A DNA stretch of 6,957 bases from the NCBI GenBank assembly GCA_023433965.1, contig JAEYTQ010000817.1, forward strand, positions 1 to 6,957. The letters run 5' to 3'. The notes under the pieces are model-generated. The model worked only from the letters and a program-made list of their open reading frames with translations, had not been told where the DNA came from and did not search any database. Below, one piece after another: positions 1 to 5,797 of this stretch. Position 1 is the stretch's first letter; each line of letters starts with the position of its first letter. Source of the DNA: Pseudomonadota bacterium. GTDB taxonomy: Bacteria > Pseudomonadota > Alphaproteobacteria > Rhizobiales > Xanthobacteraceae. The position numbers were made by a program, and so were the translations under genes.

Positions 1-675
1 GACGAGATCGAGGAAGCGCCGGGAATCGTGCTGTTCACCCTGCTCGAGAAGGATCTGGTCGCCCGGCTCGAGGACAAGTGCAAGGAGATCAACGTTCCGA
101 GCCTGTCGATCATCGGGCCGGTGATGCAGTTGTTCGAGGCCTATCTGGGCGCTGCGACCACCGGCCGGGTCGGTGCCCAGCACGTGCTCAATGCGGAATA
201 TTTCAAGCGCATCGACGCCCTGAACTACACCATGATCCATGACGACGGTCAGCACGTCGACGGTCTCAACGAAGCCGACGTGGTCCTGGTCGGCGTGTCA
301 CGTACCTCGAAGACGCCGACGTCGATCTACCTCGCGAACCGCGGTATCCGCACCGCCAACGTGCCGCTGGTTCCAGGCATTCCGGTGCCCTCGCAACTGG
401 AGACGTTGACGCGGCCGCTGGTCGTCAGCCTGCACGCGACGCCCGAACGCCTGATACAGATCCGCCAGAATCGCCTGCTCTCCATGGGCGCTGACTCCGG
501 CAGCGACAGCTACATCGACAAGCAGTCCGTCACCGAGGAGGTGGCGTTCGCGCGCAAGCTGAGCGCCAAGCAGGATTGGCCGCTGCTGGACGTCACGCGC
601 CGCTCGATCGAGGAAACCGCGGCGGCGATCATGAAGCTCTATAGCGATCGCCAGCGCAACCGGCCCTCCGAGTAG
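1..675 (+). CDS. Pyruvate, phosphate dikinase regulatory protein (kinase/pyrophosphorylase), 5'-truncated by window edge
   Basis: The frame is open from base 1, and its residues before the first possible start (GTG at 28) continue the conserved protein, so the real start lies left of the window. About 224 residues are visible; the family is usually about 270-280, so roughly 50 are missing. The nucleotide-binding loop [11 protein letters not shown] begins at base 292, followed by the conserved GIPVPSQL stretch (about 376-399), both typical of the PpsR/PDRP (former DUF299) family. Family members are cytoplasmic. They use ADP to phosphorylate a threonine next to the catalytic histidine of pyruvate,phosphate dikinase (or phosphoenolpyruvate synthase), switching it off, and reverse this with phosphate, releasing pyrophosphate. 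I favour the dikinase as target because this is the usual alphaproteobacterial assignment; the sequence alone does not separate the two. It is the first visible gene of the run leading to maf, coaE and dnaQ, ending 9 bases before maf. Confidence 0.93.
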   Translation, partial: DEIEEAPGIVLFTLLEKDLVARLEDKCKEINVPSLSIIGPVMQLFEAYLGAATTGRVGAQHVLNAEYFKRIDALNYTMIHDDGQHVDGLNEADVVLVGVSRTSKTPTSIYLANRGIRTANVPLVPGIPVPSQLETLTRPLVVSLHATPERLIQIRQNRLLSMGADSGSDSYIDKQSVTEEVAFARKLSAKQDWPLLDVTRRSIEETAAAIMKLYSDRQRNRPSE

Positions 676-684
676 TTTTCCCCG

Positions 685-1293
685 ATGGGTCTTTGGCTCG
701 GAAAATCTCCCCTGATCCTGGCTTCGCAGAGCACAGCACGCAAAATGCTGCTCGCCAATGCCGGGCTGGAGTTCACGGCTGTCACCGCCGATATCGACGA
801 GCGCGGCATTCAGGCGGCGTCGAAGCTGTCGAGCCCGCGCGAAATCGCGCTGTTGCTGGCACGCGAAAAGGCCAAAGCCGTCTCTGCGCATCATCCCGGA
901 AGCTACGTGATCGGCGCGGACCAGACGCTGGCGCTTGGGATGCGTCTCTTCAACAAGCCCGCCGGCCGCGGCCAGGCGATGGTGCAATTGCGCGACCTCG
1001 CCGGCAGCAGCCACGAGCTGAATTCGGCCGTCGCCGTGGCGCATGACGGCAAGATCGTCTTCGAGGATGTCTCGGTGGCCCGCATGACCATGCGAGAGAT
1101 GACCGACGTCGAGCTTTCGGCCTATCTCGACGCTGCCGGCGACGTGGTGACGACCAGCGTCGGTGCCTATCAGCTGGAGGGCCTCGGCGTCCACCTGTTC
1201 GAGCGCATCGAGGGCGACCATTTCACCATTCTCGGCCTGCCGCTGCTGCCGCTCCTTGCGTTCCTGCGGCGCGAGCGGCTAGTTGCGGTGTGA
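685..1293 (+). CDS. maf: Maf family nucleoside triphosphate pyrophosphatase, YceF-like
   Basis: This 202-residue protein is full length for the Maf family. It opens with the family signature [14 protein letters not shown] (residues about 10-23), and GADQTLALG carries the conserved acidic residue of the active site. The GADQ wording, and the C-terminal block [13 protein letters not shown] followed by a GLPLLPLL segment and a C-terminal LRRE, resemble the E. coli YceF branch more than the YhdE branch. Maf proteins are cytoplasmic and hydrolyse non-canonical or canonical nucleoside triphosphates to monophosphate and pyrophosphate; the YceF branch is known for 7-methyl-GTP. The exact substrate here is inferred from family resemblance only. 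The ATG at 685 is chosen because it places the signature near the N-terminus; no strong ribosome binding site precedes it, so coupling to the upstream gene, which ends 9 bases earlier, is plausible. In many relatives aroE follows maf, but here coaE follows directly. Confidence 0.93.
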   Translation: MGLWLGKSPLILASQSTARKMLLANAGLEFTAVTADIDERGIQAASKLSSPREIALLLAREKAKAVSAHHPGSYVIGADQTLALGMRLFNKPAGRGQAMVQLRDLAGSSHELNSAVAVAHDGKIVFEDVSVARMTMREMTDVELSAYLDAAGDVVTTSVGAYQLEGLGVHLFERIEGDHFTILGLPLLPLLAFLRRERLVAV

Positions 1294-1317
1294 ATGAAGG
1301 ACATGGCTGGACGTTGA
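1294..1317 (+). other. Possible 7-codon mini-ORF linking maf and coaE
   Basis: An ATG abuts the maf stop codon (TGAATG at 1291-1296) and opens a frame MKDMAGR that ends at TGA 1315-1317. That stop shares its A with the ATG of coaE (TGATG at 1315-1319). The junction is therefore bridged stop-to-start on both sides, an arrangement that could pass terminating ribosomes from maf to coaE. Nothing shows that the peptide is made; a frame this short arises easily by chance. Confidence 0.2.
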
Positions 1318-1916
1318 TGCGGATCCTCGGACTGACCGGCTCGATCGGGATGGGCAAATCGACCACGGCGAAACTGTTCGCCGAAGCTGGCGTGCCCGTC
1401 TATGACGCCGACGCTGCCGTGCATCAGCTCTATGAGGGCGAAGCCGCGCCCGCGATCGAGGCCGCCTTTCCCGGCACCACGTTGAACGGCAAGGTCGACC
1501 GGCAAAGATTGTCGGCACGCGTGGTGCACGATCCCGCCGCCATCAAGCAGCTCGAGCAGATCGTCCATCCGATGCTCGGCGCTTCCCGCCAGAAATTCTT
1601 TGCCGAGGCCGACGCCGCCAAGGCACCTGTGGTGGTGCTGGACATCCCGCTGCTGTTCGAGACCGGCGGCGAGAAGCGCGTCGACGCCGTGGTCGTGGTC
1701 TCCACGTCCCCGGAACTGCAGCGCGAGCGGGTGCTGGCGCGCGGCACGATGGACCAAGCCAAGCTCGATGCCATCATCGCCAAGCAGATGCCGGATGCCG
1801 AGAAGCGCAAGCGGGCGGATTTCGTGGTGGATACGTCGCACGGACTCGACCCCGTGCGCGCGCAAATCGCGCACATCCTGGCCGAGGTCGTTAAGATGCC
1901 GCAGCGGCGCACCTGA
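1317..1916 (+). CDS. coaE: Dephospho-CoA kinase
   Basis: CoaE catalyses the last step of coenzyme A synthesis, ATP-dependent phosphorylation of the 3'-hydroxyl of the ribose of dephospho-CoA, in the cytoplasm. The 199-residue product matches the usual size of about 200. It starts [15 protein letters not shown], with the P-loop at residues 8-15, followed by VYDADAAVH (28-36) with the conserved aspartates of the family, IVHP (82-85), and LDIPLLFE (108-115), all standard CoaE landmarks. I chose ATG 1317 over an in-frame GTG at 1290, which overlaps the maf stop and would add nine residues not expected in the family. GAAGGA at 1296-1301 could be a ribosome binding site, though its 15-base spacing is long, so coupling from upstream is also possible. 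coaE and the following dnaQ lie in the same reading frame, separated by the TGA stop and 14 codons. Confidence 0.95.
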   Translation: MRILGLTGSIGMGKSTTAKLFAEAGVPVYDADAAVHQLYEGEAAPAIEAAFPGTTLNGKVDRQRLSARVVHDPAAIKQLEQIVHPMLGASRQKFFAEADAAKAPVVVLDIPLLFETGGEKRVDAVVVVSTSPELQRERVLARGTMDQAKLDAIIAKQMPDAEKRKRADFVVDTSHGLDPVRAQIAHILAEVVKMPQRRT

Positions 1917-1958
1917 TTCGCCGCCTTACTTGGCTCTCAAGACATCGATCTCCACGAC

Positions 1959-2681
1959 ATGCGCGAAATCGTCCTCGATACCGAAACCACCGGCCTCGAT
2001 CCGCTGCGCGGCGACCGCCTGGTCGAAATCGGCTGCGTCGAGATCTTCAACCGCATGCCGACCGGACAGAGCTATCACGTCTACATCAATCCCGAGAGGG
2101 ACATGCCGGCGGAAGCGTTCGCGGTGCACGGATTGTCGTCCGAATTCCTGGCGACCAAGCCCTTGTTCCATGAGGTCGCCGACGAATTTCTCGCCTTCAT
2201 CGGTGACGCCCCGCTGGTGATCCACAACGCCTCGTTCGACATCGGCTTCATCAATGCCGAGCTCGACCGGATCAAGCGCGCCGCGATCCCGCGCGAGCGG
2301 CTGGTCGATACGCTGCTGCTGGCGCGCCGCAAGCATCCCGGCGTGTCCAACCGGCTCGACGATCTCTGCTCGCGCTATGCAATCGACAACTCGCACCGCA
2401 CCAAGCACGGCGCGCTGCTGGACGCGGAGCTGCTGGCTGAGGTCTATGTCGATCTGGTCGGGGCGCGACAGTCGCAACTGCTGCTGGCCTCGGAGGCCGA
2501 GGATATCAGGGTCAACAGCGGCGGCGATGCGCCGCGGCGGCTACGGCTGGTGCCGCTCGCGCCGCGGATCTCAGAGGCCGAGCGCGACGCCCATCGGGCC
2601 TTCATTGCGACGCTCGGCGACAAGGCGATCTGGAACGAGTACTTGCCCGCTCCGGCCGCGATGGCGGCCGCTCAGGCCTGA
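1959..2681 (+). CDS. dnaQ: DNA polymerase III epsilon subunit (3'-5' proofreading exonuclease)
   Basis: The 240-residue protein carries the three exonuclease motifs of the DEDDh family in order: Exo I with D7 and E9 (LDTETTGLD), Exo II with D94 in NASFDIGF, and Exo III with H150 and D155 ([14 protein letters not shown]). The H-to-D spacing of five matches E. coli epsilon. Just after the nuclease domain, QSQLLL (171-176) aligns with the position of the beta-clamp-binding motif of E. coli epsilon, so it may serve that role here; this is an inference from position. The less conserved C-terminal tail would bind the alpha subunit. The enzyme removes misincorporated nucleotides within the replicase. 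Start ATG 1959 is the only common start codon between the in-frame coaE stop at 1914-1916 and the DTET motif; there is no clear Shine-Dalgarno. The gene ends inside a 10-base overlap with the opposing secB. Confidence 0.95.
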   Translation: MREIVLDTETTGLDPLRGDRLVEIGCVEIFNRMPTGQSYHVYINPERDMPAEAFAVHGLSSEFLATKPLFHEVADEFLAFIGDAPLVIHNASFDIGFINAELDRIKRAAIPRERLVDTLLLARRKHPGVSNRLDDLCSRYAIDNSHRTKHGALLDAELLAEVYVDLVGARQSQLLLASEAEDIRVNSGGDAPRRLRLVPLAPRISEAERDAHRAFIATLGDKAIWNEYLPAPAAMAAAQA

Positions 2682-2687
2682 CCGGCC
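2666..2687. repeat. Imperfect palindrome at the convergent dnaQ/secB stop codons
   Basis: TCAGGCCTGA at 2672-2681 is a perfect 10-base palindrome and is exactly the overlap of the two genes, so it supplies the TGA stop of both. After one C/C mismatch the symmetry resumes for five more bases on each side (GGCCG at 2666-2670, CGGCC at 2683-2687). An RNA from either strand could fold into a short GC-rich stem. No T-run follows on either side, so a classical intrinsic terminator is not supported; a processing or RNA-end stabilising hairpin is possible. Confidence 0.6.
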
Positions 2688-3157
2688 TGGCCCGGGGCGG
2701 CCATTTGCCGCTCCATGTTCTGGCGATAGAGGCCGACGAAATCGACAGGGTCCAGCATCAGCGGCGGGAACCCGCCGTCGCGCACCGCGCTTGCGATGAT
2801 CTCGCGCGCGAACGGGAACAGGAGACGCGGGCACTCGATCATGACCAGCGGGTGTAGGTTCTCCTTGGGCACGTTGACGATCCGGAACACGCCGGCATAG
2901 GCGAGCTCGAACGAGAACATCACTTTACCGGCGGTCTCGGCCTTGCCCTCGACCGACAACGTCACCTCGAATTCCTGTTCGCTGAGATTGTTGGCGCTGA
3001 CGTTGATCTGGATGTTGATCTGCGGCGGCTGGCCCTGCTGCTGAAGCGAGCTCGGCGCGTTGGGATTTTCGAACGAGAGGTCCTTGGTATATTGCGCCAG
3101 CACGTTGAGCTGGGGAGCCTGGGCCGCCTCGGGAGGGGTGCCGTTACCGTTGGTCAT
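2672..3157 (-). CDS. secB: Protein-export chaperone SecB
   Basis: SecB is a cytoplasmic homotetrameric chaperone that keeps precursors of secreted proteins unfolded and hands them to SecA at the SecYEG channel. The 161-residue product shows the family pattern: [19 protein letters not shown] (17-35), a beta-rich core, then [16 protein letters not shown] (108-123) and [17 protein letters not shown] (128-144). The tail after residue 145 ends APGQAGQA; it lacks the highly acidic, glutamate-rich end of E. coli SecB, so SecA contact may differ in detail (inference). ATG at 3157-3155 is well supported by AGGAGA seven bases upstream. The gene runs opposite to both neighbours: it converges on dnaQ with a 10-base stop overlap and diverges from the Tim44-like gene across a 398-base spacer. 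It is therefore probably transcribed alone from that spacer. Confidence 0.96.
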   Translation of the reverse strand: MTNGNGTPPEAAQAPQLNVLAQYTKDLSFENPNAPSSLQQQGQPPQINIQINVSANNLSEQEFEVTLSVEGKAETAGKVMFSFELAYAGVFRIVNVPKENLHPLVMIECPRLLFPFAREIIASAVRDGGFPPLMLDPVDFVGLYRQNMERQMAAPGQAGQA

Positions 3158-3164
3158 GAAAGTC

Positions 3165-3170
3165 TCTCCT
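3165..3170 (-). promoter_or_regulatory. Ribosome binding site of secB
   Basis: The minus strand reads AGGAGA, seven bases before the secB ATG. It is the best Shine-Dalgarno match seen at any gene start in the window and fixes the secB start. Confidence 0.8.
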
Positions 3171-3352
3171 TACCCGATTGGGGCTGAATTTCGCGGCGGT
3201 TGGCTAACATAGGGCCGGCTCGTTCCACAAGGACGAAGGGTCCCGGGGGCAGGGATTCGCGCCGTGCCCATGGCTGTGACGTTCATTCTGCCTTTTCCGC
3301 GAAATTATGCCGTAAACGATTGAAGATGCGCGATTTCCGGGCTGGATCGGGT

Positions 3353-3381
3353 TTCCCCTTAAGCATAAAACGCGCTACACT
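3353..3381 (+). promoter_or_regulatory. Candidate promoter for the Tim44-like/mltA/Smr cluster
   Basis: TACACT at 3376-3381 is a fair -10 element in a comparatively AT-rich stretch. TTCCCC at 3353-3358, 17 bases upstream, is a poor -35. If used, transcription would begin near 3388 and give a leader of about 165 bases containing the hairpins at 3427-3520. Confidence 0.22.
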
Positions 3382-3426
3382 CGACGCTGTGCCAAAAGGC
3401 GCCATTGGCCGGGCAAGATTTCGTGC

Positions 3427-3469
3427 CTACATCCCACGGACCTGACGTGGACCCAAAATGGTGATGTAG
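3427..3469 (+). promoter_or_regulatory. Nested inverted repeats, possible three-way RNA junction in the leader
   Basis: CTACATC (3427-3433) and GATGTAG (3463-3469) form a perfect 7-base-pair outer stem. Inside it, CCACG (3434-3438) pairs with CGTGG (3446-3450) around a 7-base loop, and ACC (3451-3453) can pair with GGT (3460-3462) around a 6-base loop. The elements abut with no unpaired junction bases. The 3-base-pair arm is too weak to trust alone. Function is unknown. Confidence 0.4.
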
Positions 3470-3474
3470 ACTTG

Positions 3475-3493
3475 CCGTTTCCGTAGGGAACGG
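3475..3493 (+). promoter_or_regulatory. Leader hairpin with three-base loop
   Basis: CCGTTTCC (3475-3482) pairs with GGGAACGG (3486-3493) as an 8-base-pair stem with one U-G pair and a GTA loop. No T-run follows, so it is not a standard terminator. It lies 62 bases before the Tim44-like start. Confidence 0.5.
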
Positions 3494-3500
3494 TCTACTG

Positions 3501-3520
3501 GCCGGATTGATTTTCCCGGC
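3501..3520 (+). promoter_or_regulatory. Short inverted repeat before the Tim44-like gene
   Basis: GCCGG (3501-3505) and CCGGC (3516-3520) flank a 10-base AT-rich loop. It is the third stem-forming element in a row and ends 35 bases before the GTG start. Five GC pairs are easily found by chance in this genome, so support is modest. Confidence 0.3.
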
Positions 3521-3555
3521 AACGAGCCCTGAAAAGACCAGAAAGCGAATACGAC

Positions 3556-4263
3556 GTGGACATCTACACCATCATATTCCTGGCGCTGGCCGTCTTCATC
3601 TTCCTGAGACTGCGGAGCGTGCTGGGGCAGCGCACCGGCAACGAGCGGCCGCCGTTCGATCGCACCGCCGCCCGCAATGCGCTGGGAGGTGCCCAGGACA
3701 ACAACGTCGTGACCATGCCGGGCAAGGTGATCGACCAGGCCCCGCTGGCACCGTCGGCCGACCCGACCCCGCCCTCCGACCGCTGGAAAGGGCTGACCGA
3801 GCCGGGCACTCCCTTGGCGCAGGGCCTCGACGCCATCGTCGAGAAGGATTCCAGCTTCGACCCGCGCCATTTCCTCTCGGGCGCCAAGGGCGCCTATGAG
3901 ATGATCGTGCTGGCCTTCGCCAATGGCGACCGCCGTGCGCTGCGCGACCTGTTGTCGTCGGAGGTCTATGAAAGCTTCGACGCGGTGATCAAGGAACGCG
4001 AGAAGAACGAGCAGAAGACCGAGACGCGTTTCGTCTCGATCGACAAGGCCGAGCTCGTCGGCGCCGAGATGCGCGACCGCACCGCCCAGCTCACCGTGCG
4101 CTTCGTCTCGCAGATGATCTCGGCTACCCGCGACAAGGCCGGCAACATCGTCGACGGCAGCGCCGACACGGTCGCCGACATCACCGATATCTGGACCTTC
4201 GCCCGCGACACCTCCTCTCGCGATCCGAACTGGAAGCTGGTTGGCACCGGAAGCGCGAATTAG
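3556..4263 (+). CDS. Tim44/TimA-like membrane-anchored protein
   Basis: The 235-residue protein starts with a hydrophobic segment (about residues 4-18) that looks like a membrane anchor, followed by a basic RLR and a low-complexity proline-rich linker (about 30-95). The C-terminal part (about 95-233) matches the Tim44-like fold: FLSGAKGAYEMIVLAFANGD (106-125), a helix with FDAVIKERE, and the closing pattern DIWTFARD...DPNWKL (211-228). Mitochondrial Tim44 tethers the import motor to the inner membrane channel; bacterial homologues are thought to be inner-membrane-associated adaptors, but their role is poorly defined, and I infer only that this one sits on the cytoplasmic membrane. Start is GTG 3556, chosen because it directly precedes the anchor; AGAAAG at 3540-3545 is a weak ribosome binding site. 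It leads the cluster with mltA, whose start lies inside its last codons. Confidence 0.88.
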   Translation: MDIYTIIFLALAVFIFLRLRSVLGQRTGNERPPFDRTAARNALGGAQDNNVVTMPGKVIDQAPLAPSADPTPPSDRWKGLTEPGTPLAQGLDAIVEKDSSFDPRHFLSGAKGAYEMIVLAFANGDRRALRDLLSSEVYESFDAVIKEREKNEQKTETRFVSIDKAELVGAEMRDRTAQLTVRFVSQMISATRDKAGNIVDGSADTVADITDIWTFARDTSSRDPNWKLVGTGSAN

Positions 4264-5797
4264 GATCGTCCTGAAAACCAGCGCGACGGCGCTTTGCGCA
4301 GGCGCCGTCGCGCTGTCAGCGTTTTCGCTCGGGGCCGAGGCGGCGCGTCGCCACCACCGCAGCCATCACCATCACCATCATCCGCCGCAAAAGCCCGCCG
4401 CGCCGGTGCGGGCGCTGCCCTACCCGCAGCTTCCCCTGCCGTTCGAAGTTCCCGGCGCGCAATATGCGCCGATGGCCTGGGCGGACCTGAAGGGCTGGGG
4501 CGACGACAATCATCTCGCGGCCTACAAGACCTTCCGCGCCAGCTGCCGGCCGATCAACGCGCAGAGCGGCGCGGCCGAGGCCAAGAACGGTACCGCCGAC
4601 GCCAAGGCTTTGGCCGGCTCGCTCAACGAGCCGTGCCGGGCGGCCAAATCGCTCGACCTCACCGACGACGCCAAGGCGAAGTCCTTCTTCGAGGAGAATT
4701 TCACCCCGCTGCGCATCTCGCGCCTCGGCGAGCCCGCGGGGTTCGTCACCGGCTATTACGAGCCGGTGCTGGAGGGATCGCGCACGCAGACCGACGTCTA
4801 CAACGTGCCGGTCTATCGCCGTCCCTCGAACCTGTTCGTGCGCGGCTACAAGCAGGATTCGGTCAGCCTGCCGAACAAGGGCCCGGTCTATCGCAAGATC
4901 GGCCGCCGCAAGCTGGTGCCCTATTACGACCGCGGCGAGATCGAGGACGGCAAGATCGCCGGCCGCGGGCTCGAGATCGCCTGGCTCAAGGACCCGACCG
5001 ACCTGTTGTTCGCCCAGATCCAGGGCTCGGCGCGGATCAAGTTCGACGACGGCAGCTCGGTCCGGCTCAATTACGACGCCTATAACGGCTATCCCTACAC
5101 GGCCGTCGGTCGCATCCTGATCGAGCGTGGCATCATCCCGAGGGAAGAGATGTCGATGCAGAAAATCAGGGAATGGATGGCGCAGAACCCTGAAGGCGCC
5201 AAGGAGCTGCGCCGCGCGAACCGCGCCTACATCTTCTTCCGCGAGGTCAATCTCTCCGACAAGGACGAGGCAGTGGGCGCGCAAGGCATTCCGCTGACGG
5301 CCGGCCGCTCCATCGCGGTCGACAGATTGCTGCATGTTTATGGCACGCCGTTCTTCATCGAGGGCGAGCTGCCGATCGAATCCGAGCGCTCGAAAACGCC
5401 GTTCAACCGCTTGATGATCGCGCAGGACACCGGTTCGGCCATCATCGGGCCCGCGCGCGCCGATCTGTTTTTCGGCGCCGGCGCGGAAGCAGGCCGCGTC
5501 TCCGGTCGGCTGCGCCATCCCATGCAGTTCGTGATGCTGGTGCCGAAGAGCCTCGATCCGGCCCCGCGCGCCGCGAAGCTGCCGATCCCGGACCCTCGTC
5601 CCGCGGAGAAGATCGCGAAGCTGTTTCCGCAAACCGTCCCGACCAAGCCGGACGCTCCTGCTGCCGCCGCGCTCCAGGACAAGACCGAAACGGTTGCGAT
5701 TGCCGGCCCCATCCCGCTGCCGGTGCCGCGTCCCGCGATCGAGCCTGTCTCTGAACCGCGTCGCCCGGTGAAGAACCGTCCGCATCGGCAGCAATGA
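4241..5797 (+). CDS. mltA: Membrane-bound or periplasmic lytic murein transglycosylase A
   Basis: MltA cleaves the MurNAc-GlcNAc bond of peptidoglycan, leaving 1,6-anhydro ends, during wall remodelling. With the TTG at 4241 the protein has 518 residues. Residues 1-34 look like a signal peptide with cleavage after AEA (32-34); no lipobox cysteine is seen, unlike E. coli MltA, so it is probably soluble or otherwise attached. Next come a run of six histidines (42-47), the MltA domain with FVTGYYEPVLEGS (168-180) and VPVYRRP (189-195), and the C-terminal 3D domain with AQDTGSAI (394-401) and RADLFFGAG (406-414), whose aspartates D396 and D408 are the expected active-site acids. Residues 440-518 are a proline-rich tail beyond the usual domain. 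TTG is uncertain: GGAAG lies only four bases upstream, but a start much farther right would break the signal peptide. It overlaps the Tim44-like gene by 23 bases and Smr by 4. Confidence 0.92.
   Translation: MAPEARIRIVLKTSATALCAGAVALSAFSLGAEAARRHHRSHHHHHHPPQKPAAPVRALPYPQLPLPFEVPGAQYAPMAWADLKGWGDDNHLAAYKTFRASCRPINAQSGAAEAKNGTADAKALAGSLNEPCRAAKSLDLTDDAKAKSFFEENFTPLRISRLGEPAGFVTGYYEPVLEGSRTQTDVYNVPVYRRPSNLFVRGYKQDSVSLPNKGPVYRKIGRRKLVPYYDRGEIEDGKIAGRGLEIAWLKDPTDLLFAQIQGSARIKFDDGSSVRLNYDAYNGYPYTAVGRILIERGIIPREEMSMQKIREWMAQNPEGAKELRRANRAYIFFREVNLSDKDEAVGAQGIPLTAGRSIAVDRLLHVYGTPFFIEGELPIESERSKTPFNRLMIAQDTGSAIIGPARADLFFGAGAEAGRVSGRLRHPMQFVMLVPKSLDPAPRAAKLPIPDPRPAEKIAKLFPQTVPTKPDAPAAAALQDKTETVAIAGPIPLPVPRPAIEPVSEPRRPVKNRPHRQQ
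4279..4315 (+). promoter_or_regulatory. Perfect 14-base-pair inverted repeat at the Tim44-like/mltA junction
   Basis: CAGCGCGACGGCGC (4279-4292) is followed, after nine bases, by its exact reverse complement (4302-4315). In RNA the stem can grow by a U-G and a U-A pair to 16 pairs with a 5-base loop. It begins 16 bases after the Tim44-like stop and lies within the mltA signal-peptide codons (about residues 13-25). A TTTT occurs at 4322-4325, six bases after the stem, too distant for a textbook terminator. Attenuation, RNA stability or control of mltA translation are all possible. Confidence 0.6.

Larger units (their letters stand above)
3158..3555. other. Divergent intergenic region between secB and the Tim44-like gene
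   Basis: This 398-base spacer must hold the promoters for both diverging genes. I see no convincing gene in it; an 81-codon TTG-started frame at 3200-3445 has no recognisable protein character. The middle (about 3290-3390) is less GC-rich than its surroundings, as expected for promoters. The right third (3427-3520) is rich in inverted repeats placed just before the Tim44-like gene. For secB, a minus-strand TATGTT at 3212-3207 is a weak -10 candidate without a good -35 partner. Confidence 0.6.

Noticed and set aside
298..1221. 307-codon open frame on the minus strand opposite the regulatory protein and maf
   Set aside because: Antisense of two well-supported genes, with no recognisable motif and low-complexity composition.
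1170..1874. 234-codon minus-strand frame opposite coaE
   Set aside because: Shadow of coaE: rich in Arg, His and Gly, no domain pattern, and spans the maf/coaE boundary.
2254..2799. 181-codon plus-strand frame across the dnaQ end and into secB
   Set aside because: Out-of-frame shadow rich in Ser, Arg and Pro; both genes it overlaps are certain.
3200..3445. 81-codon TTG-started frame in the secB/Tim44-like spacer
   Set aside because: No ribosome binding site, no recognisable motif, and it runs through the likely promoter region.
4364..4381. Six-histidine codon run as vector or tag contamination
   Set aside because: It is in frame within a continuous native gene, between a signal peptide and an MltA domain, with ordinary flanking sequence.
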